NCBI GenBank assembly: GCA_963708895.1
Contig: CAVPUE010000006.1
Span: forward strand, 28,541-92,540
Direction: 5' to 3'
DNA: 64,000 bases
Source of the DNA: Bacillus_BD sp963708895
GTDB lineage: Bacteria > Bacillota > Bacilli > Bacillales > Cytobacillaceae
Translations under genes and position numbers: made by a program
Notes under the pieces: model-generated
The model's database searches: none
Seen by the model: the letters and a program-made list of their open reading frames with translations, nothing else
What the model was told of the DNA's origin: nothing
Shown: positions 38,140 to 45,828 of the stretch, piece by piece
Layout: every line of letters begins with the position of its first letter
Numbering within the stretch: position 1 is the first letter of the stretch

Positions 38140-38946
38140 TGGAAAAGGCAAATGTTCAATCTTTATTAAAAAAAATAAGAAACTACAAATCCGCTCATTC
38201 ATAATATAACGAATATTGTTGTAGCCAATTATTCTGCAAATGGTTTACTAGCATTAGGCGCTTCACCTGTCATGGCAGACGCTGTTGAAGAAGTGGCTGA
38301 AATGGCAAAGGCAGCAGATGCATTAGTTATCAATATGGGAACTTTAAATCGTGATACAGTTGAATCGATGATTGTTGCTGGAAAATCAGCAAATGAAGTG
38401 CAAACTCCGGTTATTCTAGATCCAGTAGGAGTGGGTGCAACAACCTTCCGAACACAAGTATCACAACAACTGCTCAAACAAATCAAGTTCGCAGTCGTAC
38501 GAGGAAATGCGGCAGAGATTGCCAATATGATCGGGGAAAAATGGGAGATTAAAGGCGTCGATGCAGGAAGTGCAAAAGGAAATGTGACGGAGTTAGCTAA
38601 AAAGGCAGCCAATAAACTGGATACAGTCGTGGTCGTTACTGGGAAAGACGATATTATTACGAATGGATCTGAAACCTTTGTTGTGCATAATGGGCACCCA
38701 CTTCTAACAAAAGTAACGGGATCAGGTTGTTTGTTGTCTGCCGTAGTTGGAGCTTTTGCTGCAGTAGAAAATAATTATTTAGAAGCAGCAACTGCAGCAC
38801 TTGTTTATTATGGCGTAGCAGCTGAAATGGCAGCAAATAAAACAGATGAACAAGGTCCAGGCAGTTTCCAAATGGAATTTTTGAATCAATTATCAATGGT
38901 CTCATCCTCAGAAATTGATTTATATGGTGCATTTAAAAGAGTATAA
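38140..38946 (+). CDS. thiM: Hydroxyethylthiazole kinase (frameshifted)
   Basis: This enzyme phosphorylates 4-methyl-5-hydroxyethylthiazole in thiamine salvage. It begins MEKANVQSLLKKIRNY. One extra A in CAAATCC near 38190 shifts the frame; removing it gives NPLIHNITNIVVANYSANGLLALGASP (start NPLIHNITNIVV), the classic ThiM N-terminus. Later motifs are INMGTLN, LDPVGVGAT, RGNAAEI and TGSGCLLSAVVGAF. The corrected length is about 268 residues. It is the first gene of thiM-thiD-thiE, downstream of the riboswitch and of a dispersed repeat. Confidence 0.92.
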
Positions 38947-38977
38947 GATAGAAGAAATATAGTAGGAGGAAAAGATA

Positions 38978-39787
38978 ATGGTAAATTTTGCTTTAACAAT
39001 TGCAGGTTCTGATAGTGGCGGTGGGGCAGGTATTCAAGCAGATTTAAAAACATTTCAAGAGCTAGAAGTATTTGGAATGTCAGCATTAACGGCTGTTACT
39101 GCACAAAATACACAAGGTGTTCATGGTGTTCACCCAATCCCAGCGGAATTTATTGCCGGGCAAATTGATGCTGTAGCCGTTGATATTGGAGTGGATGCAT
39201 TAAAAACAGGAATGCTTTTTTCAGCCGATATTATTGAAGTCGTAGCAGAAAAGATTAAGCAATATGGTTGGGAAAAGGTGATTGTTGACCCTGTTATGAT
39301 TGCAAAGGGTGGGGCCTCATTGCTACAAAAAGAAGCCGTAACGGCATTTAAAAAGCACTTATTGCCGCTTTCATTTATTATTACGCCTAATATTCCTGAA
39401 GCAGAGGAATTAACGGGAATGGAGATCAAAACAGAAAAAGACAAACTTCAAGCAGCAAAAGAGCTGATTGATTTAGGTGCAAAGAATGTCATTATAAAAG
39501 GTGGTCATGACCTTCAAATAGAGGAATCTATTGATCTCTTATATGATGGCAGTCATTCTTTTATTTTTACAGAAAAAAGATATCCTACAAAGAATACCCA
39601 TGGAACAGGATGTACCTTTTCAGCGGCAATTACGGCTGAAATCGCAAAGGGCTTATCTGTTTATGATGCCGTAACGGTTGCCAAAAACTTTATTACGGAA
39701 GCGATTAAAGAAGATCTTGAGATCGGGAATGGGAATGGCCCTACAAATCATTGGGCATATAAAAAGAAAGTTGGAATAACACAATGA
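38978..39787 (+). CDS. thiD: Hydroxymethylpyrimidine/phosphomethylpyrimidine kinase
   Basis: A 269-residue ribokinase-fold enzyme that phosphorylates HMP and HMP-P for thiamine synthesis. It begins ALTIAGSDSGGGAGIQADLK and has TAVTAQNTQGV, VDPVMIAKGGASLL, TPNIPEAEELTG and the anion hole HGTGCTFSAAI. Its end overlaps the start of thiE by 4 bases, showing translational coupling. Confidence 0.96.
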   Translation: MVNFALTIAGSDSGGGAGIQADLKTFQELEVFGMSALTAVTAQNTQGVHGVHPIPAEFIAGQIDAVAVDIGVDALKTGMLFSADIIEVVAEKIKQYGWEKVIVDPVMIAKGGASLLQKEAVTAFKKHLLPLSFIITPNIPEAEELTGMEIKTEKDKLQAAKELIDLGAKNVIIKGGHDLQIEESIDLLYDGSHSFIFTEKRYPTKNTHGTGCTFSAAITAEIAKGLSVYDAVTVAKNFITEAIKEDLEIGNGNGPTNHWAYKKKVGITQ

Positions 39788-40458
39788 CATCTTCATATAA
39801 AGAGAACTTAAAAAGTGCGTTAAAGCTCTATTTTATTTTAGGTAGTGTAAATTGTATGGGGAGGAGTCCCAGTAAAGTATTATCGGAAGCGATCGAAGGT
39901 GGGATAACGATGTTCCAATTTCGAGAAAAGGGAAAAGACGCATTAACAGGGTCAGAAAAATATGCACTAGCGGAAGAGCTTCAAGATATTTGTAAAAAGG
40001 CTGATATCCCTTTTATTGTAAACGATGATATTGAGTTAGCTCTAGCCTTAAATGCTGATGGTATACATATTGGCCAAGATGATGAACCCGCTGGGAAGGT
40101 TCGGGAAAGGATGAAGGATAAAATTTTAGGAATATCCGTCCATAATATGAAGGAAGCTGGACAAGCTATAGCAGCTGGTGCAGATTACTTTGGAGTAGGA
40201 CCGATTTTTCCGACAAGTACAAAAAAAGATACAAATGATGTACAAGGTGTAAAAGTAATTTCAGAATTTCGAACAAACGGTATCACGATCCCGATTGTAG
40301 GGATTGGAGGTATCACGGGTGAAAATGCTGCTAGTGTGATAGAAGCAGGTGCCGATGGAGTTTCTGTTATTAGTGCCATTAGCCATGCAGAAAATATCCA
40401 ATTAGCAGCAAAAAGGATAAGAGAAAATATTTCTATTTATGGAACTAAAATCAAATAG
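39784..40458 (+). CDS. thiE: Thiamine-phosphate synthase
   Basis: A 224-residue TIM-barrel enzyme that joins HMP-PP and thiazole phosphate to thiamine phosphate. Motifs are FQFREKG, PFIVNDDIELALALNADGIHIGQDD, LGISVHNMKEA, YFGVGPIFPTSTKKD and VGIGGITGENA. It overlaps thiD by 4 bases and ends the TPP-controlled operon. There is no thiC or thiG here, so the operon looks like salvage and joining. Confidence 0.96.
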   Translation: MTSSYKENLKSALKLYFILGSVNCMGRSPSKVLSEAIEGGITMFQFREKGKDALTGSEKYALAEELQDICKKADIPFIVNDDIELALALNADGIHIGQDDEPAGKVRERMKDKILGISVHNMKEAGQAIAAGADYFGVGPIFPTSTKKDTNDVQGVKVISEFRTNGITIPIVGIGGITGENAASVIEAGADGVSVISAISHAENIQLAAKRIRENISIYGTKIK

Positions 40459-40473
40459 TTAGGTATCTTGTTA

Positions 40474-40532
40474 AAAAGCCTGTTAACTATAAACGAGCCT
40501 TAGAGCTGTTTATGATTAACGGGTTTTTTATT
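40474..40532 (+). terminator. Terminator after thiE
   Basis: AAAGCC-GTTAA pairs with TTAAC-GGGTTT, with an inner TAAAC/GTTTA stem, then a T run. Confidence 0.65.
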
Positions 40533-40604
40533 GTGTAGAAATCAACCATAAATTGTCTGATTTTGTATCTTTTTCAGACATTTCCTGTTATTGAATATTT
40601 TTTA

Positions 40605-40618
40605 TGTAAGCGCTATTA
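40605..40618. promoter_or_regulatory. cre (CcpA) site 1 upstream of catechol 2,3-dioxygenase
   Basis: TGTAAGCGCTATTA matches 13 of 14 positions of the cre consensus TGWAARCGYTWWCA. It lies 315 bases before the dioxygenase gene, in a gap (40533-40932) with no other gene. Confidence 0.5.
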
Positions 40619-40755
40619 TTTAGATATGAACCAATAGTTAAAAAGTTCTAAAAATATTTATTTGGTTCATTATTGTTAATGGTTAGAAAAATTCGCTATA
40701 TGATTAGATTGAAAGTTTTAAATGAAGTCAAACAAATGATTTATTGGCTTAGGAA

Positions 40756-40769
40756 TGAAAGCGATTTCA
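40756..40769. promoter_or_regulatory. cre (CcpA) site 2 upstream of catechol 2,3-dioxygenase
   Basis: TGAAAGCGATTTCA is nearly palindromic and matches 13 of 14 positions of the cre consensus. With site 1 it suggests catabolite repression of catechol cleavage. Confidence 0.55.
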
Positions 40770-40932
40770 TTGTTATTTAAAGCTTAATGATTATTCTTTT
40801 GAAAAGTAGACATATTTGGGAGGATATTCTCTTTTCATGAATAATCAATTTCTACAATTTTTCAAATAGCAATCATTTTAACTACAGAAGTAGGTTATGG
40901 AATTAAGAATTCTAGTAAAATAAGGGGTGCTA

Positions 40933-41856
40933 ATGATGAATGGTAATGGTATTGAAAGAGTAGGTCGTATTCAATTAAGACAGTTTGATTTCGAAAAGGC
41001 AGTCGACTATTATACGAACATTATAGGCTTAGATATTACAGGCCGCGATGAAAACAGAGTCTATTTAAAAGCTTGGGACGAATGGGATCATCATAGTGTT
41101 ATACTAGAAAAATCTGATTCAGCTGGAATCGATCATATTGCCTTTAAAGTGACAAATAATGATGCATTAGATAAATTAGAACAAAAAATTGAACAATTCG
41201 GATGTACGGTAACTCGTGTATCAAACCGTACTCGTGTCGGTGAAGGAGAAGCGATACGCTTTATTCTACCGACAGGACATTCGTTTGAGTTATATCATGA
41301 TATTGAATATGTTGGTGTTCCGACTGGAAGATTAAATCCACATCCTTGGCCAGATGGCCTGAGAGGAATTTCACCACATAGACTTGACCATGCACTACTT
41401 TCAGGTGATGATGTCCAATCAACAACAAGATTATTTACAGAGGCTTTAGGATTCGTTCAAACTGAAAAAGTCATTAGTGTTGATGGAGAAGAGTTAATTG
41501 CAAGTTTCCTTTCTACATCAATGACAGGACATGATGTTGCGTTTATTAAAGGTCCAGATGCAAAATTACACCATGTCGGTTTTTATTTAGATAATTGGTA
41601 TCAAATTTTGAAAGCTTCTGACATCTTATCTCGTAATGAGGTTGAAATAGAAGTTACGCCGACTCGTCATGGTATTACACGAGGAGAAACGATTTATTTC
41701 TATGACCCTTCTGGAAATAGAAATGAAGTATACACTGGAGGATATGCTGTTTATTCTGATTTCCCAACAATTACTTGGACAGAAGACAAGCTTGGAACAG
41801 GAATCTTCTATCACCGTCGTCAATTAAATGAAACATTTGGTACTGTATTCTCTTAA
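40933..41856 (+). CDS. dmpB: Catechol 2,3-dioxygenase (type I extradiol)
   Basis: A two-domain VOC enzyme of 307 residues that opens catechol next to its hydroxyls to 2-hydroxymuconic semialdehyde using Fe(II). The C-terminal domain has the three metal ligands: His in RLDHALLS, His in LHHVGFYLDNW and Glu in SGNRNEVYTGG. The sequence follows XylE/DmpB, including FYDPSGNRNE. AAGGGGTG precedes ATG 40933. It has its own terminator. The ferredoxin gene downstream and the lower-pathway operon at 33-37 kb supply the next functions. Confidence 0.95.
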   Translation: MMNGNGIERVGRIQLRQFDFEKAVDYYTNIIGLDITGRDENRVYLKAWDEWDHHSVILEKSDSAGIDHIAFKVTNNDALDKLEQKIEQFGCTVTRVSNRTRVGEGEAIRFILPTGHSFELYHDIEYVGVPTGRLNPHPWPDGLRGISPHRLDHALLSGDDVQSTTRLFTEALGFVQTEKVISVDGEELIASFLSTSMTGHDVAFIKGPDAKLHHVGFYLDNWYQILKASDILSRNEVEIEVTPTRHGITRGETIYFYDPSGNRNEVYTGGYAVYSDFPTITWTEDKLGTGIFYHRRQLNETFGTVFS

Positions 41857-41886
41857 TAAACAATCGTAAACATATAAATGTAAAAT

Positions 41887-41922
41887 AGGCTGTTTTCGCT
41901 TCATTAGGAAAACAGCCTTTTT
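41887..41922 (+). terminator. Intrinsic terminator after catechol 2,3-dioxygenase
   Basis: AGGCTGTTTTC pairs with GAAAACAGCCT, then a T run. Confidence 0.85.
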
Positions 41923-41987
41923 ATTTCAAGGAAGTTTTCACTATTTAGTAACAATTAATGATAAATTATTGAAGGAAGTGAATATAA

Positions 41988-42258
41988 ATGTTTACGAATT
42001 AATATAAATAATGATCAAAGTTTCGTCTGTTCTGAGGAGGAAACTTTATTTGAAGCGGCACGTTCTCAAATGGTTAAAGTCCCATATGCATGTACACGAG
42101 GAGGATGTGGTTATTGTAAAGTAAAGGTTTTAGAGGGACAATATAAAATGGATAGGTATGCCAAGAGTGCGTTATCAGATGAAGAAGTTAATAATAGAAT
42201 CGTACTACTTTGCAAAACACGACCATTAAGTGATTTACACCTTGAATTGAACCAATAG
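41988..42258 (+). CDS. dmpQ: XylT-type [2Fe-2S] ferredoxin (frameshifted)
   Basis: A plant-type ferredoxin of about 90 residues. It starts at ATG 41988 after GAAGGAAGTG. One extra A at 41996-41998 shifts the frame; removing it gives MFTINI, then CSEEETLFEAARSQ. The cluster motif CTRGGCGYCKVKVLEG and the fourth cysteine in VLLCKTRP follow. In Pseudomonas, XylT re-reduces the Fe(III) of inactivated catechol 2,3-dioxygenase. Placement directly after the dioxygenase gene supports the same repair role here. Confidence 0.85.
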
Positions 42259-42358
42259 AAAAAGGTTGGTGGTGTTGGTGTATTCAACTATACCTTTTGC
42301 GAAAGAAAGCTAAGAAAACAGATGCGAGTTGAACAAAATATGATAGGATTCGATAACT

Positions 42359-43681
42359 TTGAACAATCATAATAGAATGGCTAATGCTGATCAATCAGAG
42401 AATCCATATGAAGAGCTATTACAAAAATATAATCATCTTCATTTGGCACATGAAATTCAACAAAAGTTAATAGCGATGGTTGTAAATGGAAGTACTTTAG
42501 ATCAAATTATTAAAGAAGTTTTCAATCTCACTCAATTTCCAGGAGTGATTCATAATACAAATGGTCATCCCATCATATCTGTTGGGATAGAGTCGCTATC
42601 AAAAGGGTTAACCGCAAAAGTATTGTTTCAATATATTACAAGTCAATCCAATTACCCAGGATCTGTGGCGGTTAATACCATTGAACGGAATCAGAATCAC
42701 TTTTTACTGATATCAAAACCCTTTTATATTCATGAAAAAAGAGTTGGTTACTGTTCGATTCTTCTTAAGGAACAAGATGAAACGGTATTAGAATTTGCCC
42801 AATTAATGATTGAAAAGGTTGCTTCTGTTTGTTCACTTTGTTTTTTCTATGAAAAGACAAAGTTAGATTCATCGGAACAAATGAAGAGCTTCTTTTTAAA
42901 GGATATCATGAATGGTCAATTCCATTCAGAAGATGAAATGATTGCTAAAGCAGGATTATTTCAATTTGATTTAAGTCATCCTTATTATATTTGTTATTTG
43001 GTCTATCATTGCAATTCAGAAGATTTTCAGAATGAGCTCGTTTTTGGTCGAGAAATCATTGAATCGATTAAATATTTTTTCAGTCAACATGATAAACAAT
43101 TACTGATTAATCATGATGAGCATCATATTAACATATTTGTGAATGACCATTTTCAAAATAAGGAAGAAAAACAGCACTTCTTTCATTCGTTAATGACTTC
43201 TTTAACTTCATATTTTCCCGGGTCTGATTTTTATCTTGGAATCAGTAAAAGAACGCAATCTATTTTAGGTGCAAAACATGCTTATAAGCAGGCAATTGGA
43301 GCGATAAGAATGATTACATCTAAAACGAAAGTCATTTACTATGATTCACTAGGAGTCATTGGGGCTTTATTAAATGAAAAGAATGAAGAAGAAGTTCGAA
43401 CCATGGCCAAGTCATTGTTAGGTCATTTAGAATTAGACTGTCAGAAAAGTATTGAACTAATCACGACCTTGTATTCCTTTTTGATAAATGGAGGTAATTT
43501 GGAAAAAACAGCGGAAGAGCTTTCTTTGTCAATTAGTGGTTTACGATATAGGGTTCATAAAATTGAAGAGATTCTTCAAACGGATATTCGTAATCCCGTT
43601 GTTAGCTGTCAATTATTATTAGCGATTCAAGGGTTAATTTTACTCGGAGATTTAGGTATTAATAACATCCTTGATCGATAG
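42359..43681 (+). CDS. PucR/CdaR-type transcriptional regulator
   Basis: A 440-residue regulator. The C-terminal PucR helix-turn-helix is clear: NGGNLEKTAEELSLSISGLRYRVHKIEEIL. The central part contains a GGDEF-like CdaR domain (SDFYLGISKRTQSILGAKHAYKQA). The N-terminal 190 residues may be a sensor domain. TTG 42359 is taken as start with AGGA 12 bases upstream; ATG 42377 is possible. It follows the dioxygenase-ferredoxin pair on the same strand and is the best candidate for their regulator. Confidence 0.82.
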   Translation: MNNHNRMANADQSENPYEELLQKYNHLHLAHEIQQKLIAMVVNGSTLDQIIKEVFNLTQFPGVIHNTNGHPIISVGIESLSKGLTAKVLFQYITSQSNYPGSVAVNTIERNQNHFLLISKPFYIHEKRVGYCSILLKEQDETVLEFAQLMIEKVASVCSLCFFYEKTKLDSSEQMKSFFLKDIMNGQFHSEDEMIAKAGLFQFDLSHPYYICYLVYHCNSEDFQNELVFGREIIESIKYFFSQHDKQLLINHDEHHINIFVNDHFQNKEEKQHFFHSLMTSLTSYFPGSDFYLGISKRTQSILGAKHAYKQAIGAIRMITSKTKVIYYDSLGVIGALLNEKNEEEVRTMAKSLLGHLELDCQKSIELITTLYSFLINGGNLEKTAEELSLSISGLRYRVHKIEEILQTDIRNPVVSCQLLLAIQGLILLGDLGINNILDR

Positions 43682-43689
43682 AAATCGAT

Positions 43690-43733
43690 AAAAGCAGTAA
43701 GATTTTTAAATATAAATCTTACTGCTTTTTCTG
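43690..43733 (+). terminator. Intrinsic terminator after pucR-like gene
   Basis: A perfect 16-bp stem (43690-43705 with 43714-43729) with T run. Confidence 0.92.
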
Positions 43734-43848
43734 TTATTGTTATCATTCTATTAATCTTCACATTCAGCCAATCTATGATAATATTAATAAAGATTATTTC
43801 ATTTACAAATGGGATTCTCCTTAAGATGTAGGTTAAGGGGTGATGTTG

Positions 43849-44583
43849 GTGAGACAGAGGAGTCTTGAGTTGAATCCGAAGATCGAATCAAATGATGAGG
43901 AGAGTTTTTGGCAAGGTGTTAAAGATTGTGTTCCAACCTTATTAGGTTACTTAAGTATTGGCTTTGCTGCTGGTGTTGTTGAGAAAACGGCTGGGTTGAG
44001 TATGATGGAAATTGCCCTGATGAGCTTACTTTTGTATGCAGGTTCCGGTCAATTTATTGCTGCTGGAATGATTGCAGCAAGTAATCCGATTTCTGCAATC
44101 ATTTTTACTGTTTTCTTTATTAATTTACGACATCTATTATTAAGTGCTGCTATTGCACCTTACTTTCAACATCTTTCACCAAGGAAGAATTTAAGCGTTG
44201 GTGCCTTATTAACAGATGAAACATTTGGTGTTGCCATTAATCATGCTCAAAATAAAAAACAAATCAGTTATAAATGGATGCTAGGTCTAAATATAACTGC
44301 CTACTTAAATTGGTTTGTAGCGAATCTTGCTGGTGGTTTTTTAGGACAATGGATTCCAAACCCTGAAGCGTTTGGTCTTGATTTTGCCTTGCCTGGTATG
44401 TTTATTGGACTCCTTGTTATTCAAATCTTAAGCCAGAAAAAATACTTCGTTGATATCATGGTAGCTTTAAGTGCAGTAGTGATTGTTGTTATCGTAAGTT
44501 TTTCTTCTTCTGGTAATGCAGGAGTGATCATCGCGACGATTTTAGCAGCAACGATAGGGATGGTGATTGAAAGATGGAGGTAA
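43849..44583 (+). CDS. azlC: AzlC-family branched-chain amino acid exporter subunit
   Basis: A polytopic membrane protein of about 244 residues. It starts near GTG 43849 (AAGGGG upstream; GTG 43840 and ATG 43843 are alternatives). AzlC hallmarks are PTLLGYLSIGFAAGV, LLYAGSGQFIAAGMI, INLRHLLLSAA and LTDETFGVA. With AzlD it forms an exporter in the LIV-E family. It overlaps azlD by 10 bases. The substrate in this aromatic context is not shown. Confidence 0.92.
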   Translation: MRQRSLELNPKIESNDEESFWQGVKDCVPTLLGYLSIGFAAGVVEKTAGLSMMEIALMSLLLYAGSGQFIAAGMIAASNPISAIIFTVFFINLRHLLLSAAIAPYFQHLSPRKNLSVGALLTDETFGVAINHAQNKKQISYKWMLGLNITAYLNWFVANLAGGFLGQWIPNPEAFGLDFALPGMFIGLLVIQILSQKKYFVDIMVALSAVVIVVIVSFSSSGNAGVIIATILAATIGMVIERWR

Positions 44584-44903
44584 GTTGGACAATTTTAATC
44601 ATCATTATTGGTTGTGCTTTAGTCACATTTGTACCGCGGGTTTTACCTTTGATGATCTTAAGTCAATTGGAACTACCAACGTGGTTAATTCGGTGGTTAA
44701 AAAATGTACCAGTAGCTGTAATGGCTGCTCTATTAGCACAAGAACTTCTTTTATCAAATAATCAATTTTCGATAATGGACAATGGACTTAAAATACTTGC
44801 AGCCATACCGGCTTTTATTATCGCAATCTTAACCAAAAGTTTGCTTGGAACCGTCATGGCAGGAGTTATTACTATGATGATTTTAAGGCTGATCGCTTTA
44901 TAA
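44574..44903 (+). CDS. azlD: AzlD-family exporter subunit
   Basis: A 109-residue small membrane protein with about four hydrophobic segments. It includes TFVPRVLPLMIL and WLIRWLKNVPVAVMAALL, both typical of AzlD. It starts inside the end of azlC, so the two subunits are translationally coupled. A dispersed repeat begins just after its stop codon. Confidence 0.92.
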   Translation: MEVSWTILIIIIGCALVTFVPRVLPLMILSQLELPTWLIRWLKNVPVAVMAALLAQELLLSNNQFSIMDNGLKILAAIPAFIIAILTKSLLGTVMAGVITMMILRLIAL

Positions 44904-44905
44904 GA

Positions 44906-45085
44906 GGCTCTTTTCTCAAACTTTGTTGCCTTTGGAGAGGAAAAAAGCTGATTGATCTTGTTTTCATGTTGAAATAGGTTATTATTTTTGAGAACAGAGC
45001 TGCAAATTGCATAAGAATGCGCAAATTAGCTTTTTCTACGTTAAAATCGGCCTTTGGATTTTAATAACAAACTTTACAAAAATAG
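44906..45085 (+). repeat. Dispersed repeat, copy 3 (full length)
   Basis: It has the same left half (GCTCTTTTCTCAAACTTTG to TTTTTGAGAACAGAGC) and right half (TACGTTAAAATCGGCCTTTG to ACAAACTTTACAAAAA) as copy 2. It starts right after the azlD stop. Confidence 0.85.
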
Positions 45086-45094
45086 TCTTATATA

Positions 45095-45147
45095 AAAAAA
45101 CAGGCAGTTCAAACCGAATGATACCGGTCTGAAACTGCCTGTTTTTT
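45095..45147. terminator. Bidirectional intrinsic terminator
   Basis: A perfect 15-bp stem (45095-45109 with 45133-45147) with A and T runs at its ends lies between convergent azlD and the small membrane protein gene. Confidence 0.9.
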
Positions 45148-45517
45148 AAGTTCTCGGTTTTAATTTTGTAAAGATATTATAAGCAAATAATAATACAGAA
45201 AGAACTAAAATAGTTGCAGAAACGGATACGAGTGGAACCCAAGCCGTTTTTCCGTATAACACAAATCCAAGACCTAACATCATAAACGGTAATGATAAAT
45301 TATGAAGCCAAAAGTGAATTTTTGCTAGTTTGGTCGTAGCTACTTGTGGATAAAGAGTATAAATGATTCCAGCAACCGCCAAAGAGACCCAACCTAATAA
45401 ATTAATGTGTACATGAACAGATGAAAGATGATAATCATGGGCAATTGACATAAACAATCCCATTAAAACCCCAATAGCGAAATACAATACAGAAATTCGA
45501 ATAAATCTACTCGCCAC
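45146..45517 (-). CDS. Small haem-copper-oxidase-like membrane protein
   Basis: A 123-residue protein with four membrane segments. GTG 45517 is preceded by GGGGG at good spacing. The first helix ends with SIAHDYHLSSVHVHINLLGW, here the histidines of a VHVHINLLGWVS motif like that in subunit I of cbb3 oxidases, followed by GIIYTLYPQVA. Proteins of this size resemble a fragment of oxidase or NnrS-like folds and may bind haem. The function is not known. It is monocistronic. Confidence 0.65.
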   Translation of the reverse strand: MASRFIRISVLYFAIGVLMGLFMSIAHDYHLSSVHVHINLLGWVSLAVAGIIYTLYPQVATTKLAKIHFWLHNLSLPFMMLGLGFVLYGKTAWVPLVSVSATILVLSVLLFAYNIFTKLKPRT

Positions 45518-45828
45518 CTGAATAACCCCCTTTAGTTTAAATGAACTACAATAAAATATATGCACTGTACAATAAAAGAAGAATCAGCTTGTAAAAATTA
45601 TTTGTTAGGGCTTACAATCCATATGTAGTAAGGGTTTTGAGGGTGTTAGTGGGACCTCAAGCCGCAAATGTTACAAAACTATAATTCTTATACTTTCAAG
45701 CTCAGCCACTTAGGTTGGGCTTTTTTGGTGCTTAAACGAAATGTGTTATGGTTAGGAAGTAAATTATTGGTTTTAATTATGCTATAATAAAAGCAAAATT
45801 TATACGAAATAAGCAGGTGACATCAACG
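45518..45828. other. Gene-free stretch upstream of selB with an orphan terminator
   Basis: No reading frame is convincing here. A hairpin (AAGCTCAGCC with GGTTGGGCTT, two G-U pairs) followed by six T at 45698-45726 looks like an intrinsic terminator on the plus strand, but no gene precedes it on that strand. I looked for a tRNA-Sec and saw no T-arm or anticodon arm. Confidence 0.5.

Noticed and set aside
38229..38612. 127-residue minus-strand frame inside thiM
   Set aside because: It is antisense to a gene with clear ThiM motifs, has no ribosome binding site and a low-complexity composition.
45600..45730. Possible tRNA-Sec upstream of selB
   Set aside because: No acceptor pairing, T arm or UCA anticodon arm can be found; only a terminator-like hairpin is present.
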